A stretch of DNA of 11,740 nt, taken from JAKLDO01 sp035354435. Its GTDB lineage: Bacteria > UBP6 > UBA1177. Each line of letters begins with the position of its first letter. Positions within the stretch are counted from its first letter, which is position 1. The position numbers and the translations under genes are program-made. The stretch is taken from the NCBI GenBank assembly GCA_035354435.1, contig DAOQAY010000091.1:1-11740 (forward strand). The letters are read 5' to 3'. This document shows positions 5,322 through 11,740 of the stretch, piece by piece. The notes beneath the pieces were generated by a model. The model worked only from the letters and a program-made list of their open reading frames with translations. It had not been told where the DNA came from and searched no databases.

Positions 5322-7586
5322 ATGAAAATTTACCTGCTGTCTGTTTTTATTCTTCTACAGTCTGCTTTGCTTTTTTCACAGGAGCCCACTGTAAAAACAA
5401 CTGAAACTGAAATAGAAATAAACGGTGTCGTTCTTGAACGGGGCACCAGAGCACCTGTTGCAAAAAAGAATTTCTATGTACTTGAAACCGATCAGAAGAT
5501 CCGGACAGATAAAGATGGAAAATTCCAATTTAACCTGAAACCTGGCAGCTACACACTTTCCTTCCCTATTGTCGGTTATGAAAAATTTGAGACAAAAATT
5601 GAAGTGAAAAAAGGTGAAAAACTTGATCTTGTTTTAAGACTCGAACCGCTTGTCATAAATCCGTACAAAATAGTTGTCACAGGCGAAAAAAACAAGGGCG
5701 AGGTTTCAGTTCAGAGGATCACAATTGAAGAAGCATCTAAGATTCCCGGAACGAACAGAGATGTTCTCAAGGCTGTTACAAGTCTTCCAGGAGTTACAAA
5801 TATTTCCGTATTCAATGGATATGGCTCAGGACTTGTCATAAGAGGCAGTTCAGCCGGAGATTCAAGCACTGTGGTCGATGAACACGGAATACCGCTGATG
5901 TACCACTTTGCCGGAATAGATCCTGTTATAGAACCGGAACTGGTTGAATCTCTTGACTTTTTCGCAGGAGGTTTTTCTGCGGAATATTTTAACACAATGG
6001 GAGGCGTGGTACAGCTGAACCTTAGAGATCCCAGAAAAGACAGATGGGGAGGCTACTTAAATCTGAGTCTTCTGAATGTGTCGTTCATGGTTGAAGGTCC
6101 TCTCTCGGACAAAGATTATCTGGCAGTCGCCTTTAAAAGAGGAATGATCGATGCTTATGTGAAAATTGCCGAAGATATGGGACTTTTCAATAATTCCATA
6201 TCATTTTCGACATATCCGTTCTATTACGATGCTATGATCCTGTATGTTCATGAGTTCAGCAAAAGGAATAAACTGAAAATGTATACTCTCGGCACATGGG
6301 ATGAGGTCAGACTGGGATTTGATAATCAGACATCAATTCAGAAAATGAGCAATACTGCAAAAACAAAAACACAGTACATTCAGCATACAACCGAGTGGCA
6401 CTTCCGCGACAATGATTTCAAGAGCCTTTTTTCACCTATGGCTGAAGTTGTCTGGGTCGATATTAACGCCGGAGGTATGGCATATTTCAAAAATTTCTTC
6501 TTCCAGCTGGAACTCAGTGAAAAGATGGAGCTTAAACTCAATGATGTTCATAAACTCAGGTTCGGCACAAAATTCTATTACGGTTATTACACAATGGATG
6601 TCAATCTGTTTGCAATGCCCAAAGAAGGCGAAGTTGCTTACAATCCTTTGAGCAACGAGATCGAAGACCATTCTGACGGACACTACTGGTTTCCTGGAAT
6701 ATATTTCATGGATGAGATCACTTACGGCAAATTCACTGCTGTTCCCGGCATAAACTTTATCTATGACGAACATAACACTCAGATGCTTTTTGATCCCAGG
6801 CTGACACTTAAATACAGGATCAGCGATCAGTGGACTTTAAAAACTGCTGGCGGAATTTATTCACAGCTTCCGTCTAATGATGAATCATACAAACCGTGGG
6901 GAACTCCCGGGCTTAAGCCTGAAAAAGCTGTCCATGCTATCGGCGGTGTTGAATATAATCCTATTGATGTTCTGGAATTTGACCTTCAGGCTTATTACAA
7001 ATATTTCTTTGACCTTGTTAAAAGAGACAGCTCTGACAATCTTTCATCATATTCTAACGGAGGAATAGGATATGCATACGGAGTTGAACTTCTTATCCGT
7101 CACAAAATGACAGACAAATTTTTCGGATGGATATCATACAGTTTCTGCATGTCTGAAAGAAAGGATTCACCTGATGGTGAATGGCGTCCGTTCGATGTCG
7201 ATGTGAATCACAATCTTATTGCTGTGGCAAGCTATAAACCTAATAAATACTGGCAGTTCGGTGCAAGATTCAAACTGGCTTCGGGAGCGCCGTATTCAGA
7301 CCTTCTTTTCTCGGATTATTCATTTGATGCCGACAATAATTTCAATATTCCTCAATATAAAGGTGAAGTGAACAATAAAAGACTTCCTGTTACCCATCAG
7401 CTTGACTTAAGAATCGATAAATACTGGATATTCGACAAATGGATATTCTCAACTTACATTGATGTCCAGAATGTATATATGGCAAAAAATCCACTCGGGG
7501 TAAGTTACCGCGAAGATTATACTGAGAAAGTTTATACTTATGGATTTCCGATAATGGTTTTCGTTGGATTGAAGGGAGATTTCTAA
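5322..7586 (+). CDS. TonB-dependent outer-membrane receptor with N-terminal carboxypeptidase-regulatory-like domain
   Basis: 754 residues. Signal peptide of about 20 residues (Met-Lys-Ile-Tyr-Leu-Leu ... Leu-Phe-Ser). Residues 30-110 are a carboxypeptidase-regulatory-like beta domain (Gly-Val-Val-Leu-Glu-Arg, Asp-Gly-Lys-Phe-Gln-Phe, Pro-Gly-Ser-Tyr-Thr-Leu). A TonB-box-like Ile-Val-Val-Thr-Gly-Glu stretch follows at 117-122. About 127-237 is the plug, with Leu-Pro-Gly-Val, Leu-Val-Ile-Arg-Gly and Gly-Gly-Phe-Ser-Ala-Glu-Tyr motifs. The rest is a beta barrel of alternating aromatic strands ending in the terminal Phe typical of BamA-inserted proteins. It would move a substrate across the outer membrane using TonB energy; nothing in it names the substrate. 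It opens a four-gene operon: its TAA overlaps the ATG of the lipoprotein gene by one base, and exbD and tonB follow. Confidence 0.93.
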   Translation: MKIYLLSVFILLQSALLFSQEPTVKTTETEIEINGVVLERGTRAPVAKKNFYVLETDQKIRTDKDGKFQFNLKPGSYTLSFPIVGYEKFETKIEVKKGEKLDLVLRLEPLVINPYKIVVTGEKNKGEVSVQRITIEEASKIPGTNRDVLKAVTSLPGVTNISVFNGYGSGLVIRGSSAGDSSTVVDEHGIPLMYHFAGIDPVIEPELVESLDFFAGGFSAEYFNTMGGVVQLNLRDPRKDRWGGYLNLSLLNVSFMVEGPLSDKDYLAVAFKRGMIDAYVKIAEDMGLFNNSISFSTYPFYYDAMILYVHEFSKRNKLKMYTLGTWDEVRLGFDNQTSIQKMSNTAKTKTQYIQHTTEWHFRDNDFKSLFSPMAEVVWVDINAGGMAYFKNFFFQLELSEKMELKLNDVHKLRFGTKFYYGYYTMDVNLFAMPKEGEVAYNPLSNEIEDHSDGHYWFPGIYFMDEITYGKFTAVPGINFIYDEHNTQMLFDPRLTLKYRISDQWTLKTAGGIYSQLPSNDESYKPWGTPGLKPEKAVHAIGGVEYNPIDVLEFDLQAYYKYFFDLVKRDSSDNLSSYSNGGIGYAYGVELLIRHKMTDKFFGWISYSFCMSERKDSPDGEWRPFDVDVNHNLIAVASYKPNKYWQFGARFKLASGAPYSDLLFSDYSFDADNNFNIPQYKGEVNNKRLPVTHQLDLRIDKYWIFDKWIFSTYIDVQNVYMAKNPLGVSYREDYTEKVYTYGFPIMVFVGLKGDF

Positions 7587-8521
7587 TGAAAAAACTATTT
7601 GTCCTGCTTTCTTTTCTTTTCATTGCCTCCTGCGACCCTAATCCGACTGTCAAACCTGGATACATTCTCACAGAGATCAGACCGATCGGTTTTAAGGCCG
7701 AACCTGTGGAAGCGGTTCTAGGCGATACTCTTACAATGTCACTGTTCATAGGCGGCAGAACTTTTTCACAGGATAGCGATCTTCCTGTCTCTTGGCTCGG
7801 AATATCTGAACTCACTCTGCCTTACAACAAACCGTTCACATTCAAACTGCCTGATAACATCGAAAATATTATCAACAACAGTGATAGCGATATCGCTTCA
7901 GGAATGATAGACAGTTTCAAGGAAAAGGGATTTGCCGATATTCCCGTGATAGCATCTTTTGAAGTTCCGGTGCCTGATTCGGAGAAATTGAGAACATTGA
8001 CAATAACAAAAACGATAAGGATATATGAAAAAGCACCTGATAACGGCGTAAGACTTAATCCCGTTATTTCATATGTCGAGGCTGCATATCTTTTAAAAGG
8101 ATCTGTTGATTCGATAAAAATAAAAAATGGAGACAACATCCGATTTTCATTGAAAGATATGCCGAACACCATCGGCTTTAAGTCTGTACCTGATGAAACG
8201 ACCGGCTACGACAGATTGAACTATAGGTGGTATTTCGGATCTGATACAGAATCATCGATTGATAAAGATATTGACATAAAAACTGACTTGAGCGATCTTG
8301 GCGATTTTGTGCCGGCTGATGAAAAAGTGACACCGAACAGACAGTATTTTGCGGCTGATTTTACAAGAATACTGGATAAAATAAAGGCTGATCCTGAAGT
8401 TCTCCCTGTAACTTTCAACTTTTATCATGTCCTGAGAGATAAAGCCACCTCTGCGGAAAGTTCTGAAGATTACCGCTGGGGAACGGATCATATGTGGTTT
8501 ACAATAGAAATAACGGAGTAA
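7586..8521 (+). CDS. Lipoprotein of unknown function in the TonB-receptor operon
   Basis: 311 residues with a clear lipoprotein signal: Met-Lys-Lys, a hydrophobic core and Ile-Ala-Ser-Cys with Cys16 as the lipidated residue. Asp17 at +2 is the E. coli inner-membrane retention signal, though that rule may not hold in this lineage. Residues 25-80 (Ile-Arg-Pro-Ile-Gly-Phe-Lys-Ala-Glu-Pro-Val-Glu-Ala-Val-Leu-Gly-Asp-Thr-Leu-Thr) resemble the first strands of an Ig-like domain seen in many myxobacterial lipoproteins. The remainder is mixed and unrecognised. GGGAG lies seven bases before the ATG, which overlaps the receptor stop by one base. The position between receptor and ExbD/TonB suggests an accessory role in the same uptake process, such as substrate capture or receptor assembly; that role is inference from position alone. 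Confidence 0.8.
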   Translation: MKKLFVLLSFLFIASCDPNPTVKPGYILTEIRPIGFKAEPVEAVLGDTLTMSLFIGGRTFSQDSDLPVSWLGISELTLPYNKPFTFKLPDNIENIINNSDSDIASGMIDSFKEKGFADIPVIASFEVPVPDSEKLRTLTITKTIRIYEKAPDNGVRLNPVISYVEAAYLLKGSVDSIKIKNGDNIRFSLKDMPNTIGFKSVPDETTGYDRLNYRWYFGSDTESSIDKDIDIKTDLSDLGDFVPADEKVTPNRQYFAADFTRILDKIKADPEVLPVTFNFYHVLRDKATSAESSEDYRWGTDHMWFTIEITE

Positions 8522-8525
8522 TGAT

Positions 8526-8966
8526 ATGGCAGGTGCGGATTTTAACGAAAACGAAGAAAACGCAACCATTTCAGCGATAAATGTCACACCGCTTGTTGAT
8601 ATAATGCTTGTTCTTCTGATCATTTTCATGCTGGTTAGCAGTTTCATTGCAAGAGAAGCTATTGTGGTCGATCTGCCTCATGCCGCTACAGGAAAAGAGA
8701 TAGAAAAAAATACTGTCTCAATCCTTGTTTCAAAGAATGGCGATTATTACATTTCCGGTAGAAAGACTGCTGATATACAAAGTCTTGCTCAGGAACTGAA
8801 AAACGAAAAGGCAAAAGGCGGTGAACTTCAAGTTGTCATTTCAGCAGACAGAATGGTGTATCACGGTAAAGTTGTTGATATAATTGACCTTATTCGTCAA
8901 ATTGGCATATATAACTTCGCCATAAATGTTGAATATGACGAGGAGGCTCTCAAGAATTCGCAATGA
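8526..8966 (+). CDS. exbD: ExbD/TolR-family proton-channel subunit
   Basis: 146 residues, close to the usual ExbD length. A short cytoplasmic N-terminus leads into Asn-Val-Thr-Pro-Leu-Val-Asp-Ile-Met (19-27) and one membrane helix (about 23-40). Asp25 is the conserved membrane acid on which proton flow depends. The periplasmic domain has the ExbD order, ending Leu-Ile-Arg-Gln-Ile-Gly-Ile-Tyr-Asn-Phe-Ala. With ExbB it would turn the proton gradient into movement of TonB. GGAG lies seven bases before the ATG, and its TGA overlaps the tonB ATG in an ATGA junction. ExbB, its obligate partner in known systems, is not encoded here. TolR is the alternative, but the neighbouring tonB and receptor favour ExbD. 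Confidence 0.92.
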   Translation: MAGADFNENEENATISAINVTPLVDIMLVLLIIFMLVSSFIAREAIVVDLPHAATGKEIEKNTVSILVSKNGDYYISGRKTADIQSLAQELKNEKAKGGELQVVISADRMVYHGKVVDIIDLIRQIGIYNFAINVEYDEEALKNSQ

Positions 8967-9712
8967 ATAAAAGAGGGTTCCTCTCAATCGGAATACTTAT
9001 TTCAGCTTTAATTCACGCTTTCATTTTTGCTTCAATATTTCATCTCACAAGAGTTAAGCTGGTTACTGAAAACTACGGGAAAAGCACTTTTGTTCAGGTA
9101 AAGATAAAAAAAACTGAGCCGGAAATAAAAAAAGAACCTGTCAAACCTCCGGTGGCAAAAAAAATAGAAATAAAAAAACCGCCAGTAAGCCACATCAGAA
9201 AAGAGCCTGAAAAAGATCAGGAAGCGGCAAAACCTGTTTTCGGTGTCACAAAAAAGACTGTTGAAGATAAAACCACAGAAGGGATCGGGGTCAGGGTCGG
9301 AAACACTTTGATGAAAGAAATGGAAAAAGAATATACTCCGCCTGAAAAAGTTAAGGATTACAGCTCAGGTTCAGATCTTGAAGAAAGAGCGGTTAAAAAA
9401 GAAGAGAAAAAATTTGCACCTGTTGCATCAACGGCACTTGCGGTCATGCCTGTTGCCATAAATCCGGTAAAACCTGACTATCCGAAAGCCCTTGAAGAAG
9501 AAGAGATAGAAGGAGAAGTGGTTCTTGAACTGTCCATTTCAAAAAAAGGCGATATTGTTAATATAAAAGTGCTCGAAAGCGATAATAAACTTTTTTCTGA
9601 AGCGGCAGTAAAAACCGTATCAAAATACAAGTTCAGACCCGGAAAAACAAAAGACGGAACACCCGTTGACGCTGTAATTGAATTTACAATATCGTTTGAA
9701 ATGCCTCTTTGA
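8963..9712 (+). CDS. tonB: TonB-family energy-transducing protein
   Basis: 249 residues. A single membrane helix (about 7-28) contains Ser14-Ala-Leu-Ile-His18, the Ser-x3-His pair that E. coli TonB uses to couple to ExbB/ExbD. Residues 50-80 or so are rich in Pro, Lys and Glu, the usual periplasm-spanning segment, followed by a charged linker. From about 165 to the end lies the TonB C-terminal domain: Pro-Asp-Tyr-Pro-Lys-Ala-Leu, Glu-Gly-Glu-Val-Val-Leu, Val-Leu-Glu-Ser and Tyr-Lys-Phe-Arg-Pro-Gly. It would bind the TonB box of the receptor encoded first in this operon. The gene ends the operon, and its TGA is one base from the convergent Gly-rich gene. Confidence 0.92.
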   Translation: MNKRGFLSIGILISALIHAFIFASIFHLTRVKLVTENYGKSTFVQVKIKKTEPEIKKEPVKPPVAKKIEIKKPPVSHIRKEPEKDQEAAKPVFGVTKKTVEDKTTEGIGVRVGNTLMKEMEKEYTPPEKVKDYSSGSDLEERAVKKEEKKFAPVASTALAVMPVAINPVKPDYPKALEEEEIEGEVVLELSISKKGDIVNIKVLESDNKLFSEAAVKTVSKYKFRPGKTKDGTPVDAVIEFTISFEMPL

Positions 9713-9713
9713 A

Positions 9714-11606
9714 TTATTCAGGAAACACTTTGACAGATCCGACTTTCCCCGGAAGACCGTAATTGCTGTCACTTGCTCCGCCGGGTCCGCCCTGTCCAAT
9801 AAAAAAAACCGTATCCATTATGCCATCTACTGTGCTTTCTATTTTTACAATACCCATGCTCGGTCCGCCACCGCCACCGCCACCGGCTCCGCCAACTCCT
9901 CCGGTTCCGCCAGCTCCGCCGTATCCGCCGCAACCTCCATCCGCCTGACTTCCACCATAACCGCCACCTGAACCTGCCAATCCGCCAGCTCCGCCTTTAC
10001 CGCCTTTGCCACCTGCCCCGCCAGCTCCGCCATCATTAGTATCAATTCCCACATTATCCAGAATTATTAATGTGCTGTTTTCTATCCATATTCCGATAGA
10101 CGCTCCGCCTCCGGTACCGCCTGTTCCGCCTGTTCCGCCGCAACCGCCGCCGCCACCGCCGCCGCCTGAACTACCGTAAGTATCACAATCCTTTAGACTG
10201 CCATCATTACCGCCATGACCGCCGCCACCGCCGCCACCGCCATTACCGTTTATTCCATAATCACCGTTTCCGCCATTACCGGGAACATATCCGGATTCAT
10301 CATATCCGCCGAAAGATGCACCCGCAGCACCTTTAGTACCGGGAATTCCGTTACCGCCATCTTTTCCATTTGTCGATGCACCGGGCACAAAAGGGCATGA
10401 TCCCGAAGAAGTTGATGTCCCGCCAGCTCCGCCATTATCTGTGGAACCTTCTCCATTTTGACCTGAATCACCGTTGCTGCTGCCGTTTCCAGATTGTCCG
10501 CCATTTCCACCTTTTGCTCCACAGGATGAACTTCCGCCTGTACCGCCTGACGGTCTGTCACAACTTCCGCAAAATCCTCCATCATCTTCACAACCCAGAT
10601 TGCCGTAACCTCCGCTCAGACCTGAACTGCCTTCTGTTCCGGCACTTCCAGCCGAACCGTCACCGCCATGACCTGATTCTATCTTTACATATCTAAGCTG
10701 AACCTTAGCACAATCTTTCAGTCTCATGCCTGCTGATGTGCCGCTTTCAGTGAAATTATCTGCCGATTTTATACGGATAAACGAAAGAGTAAGATTAGAA
10801 ACCGAATCGCCTATCATACCGACAGGACCGCCGATTATCAGCACTTCATTTGCAAGTGCTCTCTTCCATTCAGGAAATCCGCTATATGCACCGTGAATTG
10901 AAATTCCATCTATCAGATGAATGGTTTCATTATATATCCCTGCTGCGATGAGAACCTGTTTCTTTCCATCTGTCTGTGCCAGCTCAAGACCTTTTGCAAT
11001 AGAAGAAAGCGGATTATCCTTCGTGCCGCTGTTAAAATCATTTCCTTTCAATATGTCCACAAATATCGAATCTGCAATCGTTCCATCTATCCCGTCACAG
11101 TTAGAATCAACAAACGCAACATCAGGATTATCAGTTGCATCATCACATGAAAGTGACTCACACTGTGATGTGTCCCAACCGGTGCAGGCAGAGTTGCATG
11201 GTGCATTTCCACCTGTAAAAGATCCGGAATCAATGTCGACACACAATTTCATCATTTCAAGCTCACAGAATTCTCCTCCCTCCAATTCTCCGTTACCGCA
11301 TAAGCCGCTGATATAATCATTGTCAGGAATCTGATTGTCGTCAGGTAAAATCAAATCAGCATCATTTCCGGTATTTGAAGAATCGTTTTCTTCGTTATCC
11401 GGAAGACCGCTATCATCAGGAAGACCTGCGTTATCAGGAGTGTTGCCATTATCAGAGACTGTATTATTACCATCTGTCACATTATTTTCGTCATTGGAAG
11501 CACTGTTATCAGTTTTCCCGTAAATCGAATTATCACCATTATCAGTTGAACAGGAAACAAATAAAACCATAATAGTTAATGATATCAGCACCATGCTCTG
11601 TTTCAA
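9714..11606 (-). CDS. Glycine-rich surface lipoprotein with Cys-rich module and interrupted beta-helix
   Basis: 630 residues from a TTG start. The signal sequence ends in Phe-Val-Ser-Cys with Cys19 lipidated. Residues 20-100 are a tether rich in Asp, Asn and Ser. Cys103-Cys149 is a six-Cys module (Cys-Gly-Asn-Gly ... Cys-Thr-Gly-Trp-Asp-Thr-Ser-Gln-Cys). Around 175-235 comes a DUF1565/pectin-lyase-like start (Asp-Ile-Leu-Lys-Gly-Asn-Asp-Phe-Asn-Ser-Gly-Thr ... Asn-Pro-Leu-Ser-Ser-Ile), typical of right-handed beta-helices. The C-terminal half alternates three beta-rung-like repeats with long Gly-rich loops. The ATGs and a GTG nearby are poorer starts: the TTG has GGAGG five bases upstream and gives a compact signal peptide. 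An outer-surface adhesin or structural role is likely from its build, but no enzymatic residues or ligand can be named. It lies 20 bases downstream of another Gly-rich gene. Confidence 0.85.
   Translation of the reverse strand: MKQSMVLISLTIMVLFVSCSTDNGDNSIYGKTDNSASNDENNVTDGNNTVSDNGNTPDNAGLPDDSGLPDNEENDSSNTGNDADLILPDDNQIPDNDYISGLCGNGELEGGEFCELEMMKLCVDIDSGSFTGGNAPCNSACTGWDTSQCESLSCDDATDNPDVAFVDSNCDGIDGTIADSIFVDILKGNDFNSGTKDNPLSSIAKGLELAQTDGKKQVLIAAGIYNETIHLIDGISIHGAYSGFPEWKRALANEVLIIGGPVGMIGDSVSNLTLSFIRIKSADNFTESGTSAGMRLKDCAKVQLRYVKIESGHGGDGSAGSAGTEGSSGLSGGYGNLGCEDDGGFCGSCDRPSGGTGGSSSCGAKGGNGGQSGNGSSNGDSGQNGEGSTDNGGAGGTSTSSGSCPFVPGASTNGKDGGNGIPGTKGAAGASFGGYDESGYVPGNGGNGDYGINGNGGGGGGGGHGGNDGSLKDCDTYGSSGGGGGGGGCGGTGGTGGTGGGASIGIWIENSTLIILDNVGIDTNDGGAGGAGGKGGKGGAGGLAGSGGGYGGSQADGGCGGYGGAGGTGGVGGAGGGGGGGPSMGIVKIESTVDGIMDTVFFIGQGGPGGASDSNYGLPGKVGSVKVFPE
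9862..10673 (-). repeat. Low-complexity Gly-codon tract
   Basis: Seen from the plus strand this stretch is dominated by CCGCC, CCACC and TCCGCC triplets, standing out as GC-rich in AT-rich surroundings. On the coding strand these are GGC, GGA and GGT glycine codons making Gly-Gly-x runs. It is broken by a normal-composition segment at about 10033-10107, which encodes a beta-rung, so there are two Gly blocks of about 57 and 188 residues. The triplet repeats suggest growth by slippage in whole codons. Confidence 0.85.
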
Positions 11607-11611
11607 ATCAA

Positions 11612-11616
11612 CCTCC
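11612..11616 (-). promoter_or_regulatory. Shine-Dalgarno that fixes the TTG start of the Gly-rich lipoprotein
   Basis: GGAGG on the minus strand lies five bases before the TTG at 11606-11604. The in-frame GTG at 11618 begins immediately upstream of the GGAGG, with its last base just outside it, so no site is placed to serve it. The next ATG in frame lies 17 bases after the GGAGG. Confidence 0.7.
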
Positions 11617-11626
11617 ACCGCTGCCG

Positions 11627-11740
11627 TCAGTACTCTAAGTATGAAGCTGACAAACCGTTAGCTCCTGTATGGGCATCGCTGTAACCGCCAGTTCCTGCAG
11701 GACCTTTTAAATAAGCTGTATAAATCATTCCATCTCCAGC
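11627..11740 (-). CDS. C-terminal end of a second glycine-rich protein (partial)
   Basis: On the minus strand the frame is open from the window edge to a TGA at 11629-11627, giving 37 residues. These include Gly-Pro-Ala-Gly-Thr-Gly-Gly-Tyr-Ser and end Tyr-Leu-Glu-Tyr. The composition resembles the tail of the downstream Gly-rich lipoprotein, so this may be a tandem relative. The stop is 20 bases upstream of that gene's TTG start, close enough for one operon. The fragment is too short for a family assignment. Confidence 0.6.
   Translation of the reverse strand, partial: AGDGMIYTAYLKGPAGTGGYSDAHTGANGLSASYLEY

Noticed and set aside
9840..10260. CRISPR-like appearance of repeated CCGCC blocks
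   Set aside because: There are no constant-length repeats with unique spacers; it is triplet-level glycine coding.
9678..10696. Open plus-strand and other-frame reading frames opposite the Gly-rich gene, including a Pro-rich one
   Set aside because: They are by-products of the GGN codon repeats, lack ribosome-binding sites, and the minus frame has a coherent signal peptide and domains.

Overview
The window is AT-rich bacterial DNA, densely packed with genes and rich in exported proteins. It encodes four predicted lipoproteins, a Sec-exported ankyrin-repeat protein, a TonB-dependent outer-membrane receptor with its own ExbD and TonB, and a membrane histidine kinase. It also holds the ends of two genes cut by the window edges. 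The outer membrane receptor shows a Gram-negative. Three of the lipoproteins have long Asp/Asn-rich tethers, and two of those also carry a short Cys-rich module of the kind common in myxobacterial and related deltaproteobacterial surface proteins. An uncultured Myxococcota/deltaproteobacteria-like organism is therefore my best guess, but it rests on family habits and not on a marker gene.

Layout. 1-153 (+): tail of a response-regulator receiver domain. 143-1423 (-): secreted PHP-family metallohydrolase lipoprotein, ending inside the previous gene. 1424-1584: divergent promoter region with good sigma-70-type promoters on both strands. 1585-3868 (+): two-gene operon of a ZU5-like lipoprotein, containing an in-frame 18-bp repeat, and a periplasmic ankyrin-repeat protein. 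3870-5198 (-): sensor histidine kinase. 5199-5321: second divergent promoter region. 5322-9712 (+): four-gene operon of TonB-dependent receptor, unknown lipoprotein, ExbD and TonB, with start/stop overlaps or gaps of a few bases. 9714-11606 (-): glycine-rich lipoprotein with beta-helix-like rungs split by Gly-rich loops. 11627-11740 (-): end of another Gly-rich gene just upstream in the same direction.

How the genes may work together. The receptor operon looks like a self-contained energised uptake (or signalling) unit: outer-membrane gate, accessory lipoprotein, and the TonB and ExbD parts of the inner-membrane motor. ExbB is missing. The ZU5-like lipoprotein and the ankyrin protein form a second envelope module and combine two domain types that in animals occur together in ankyrins. 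The Gly-rich and PHP lipoproteins look like surface or periplasmic proteins on acidic tethers.

Three start codons were moved from the longest possible reading frame, on the basis of ribosome-binding sites, promoters and signal peptides. Two of them become TTG starts. I saw no tRNA, rRNA, CRISPR array, transposase or convincing intrinsic terminator.
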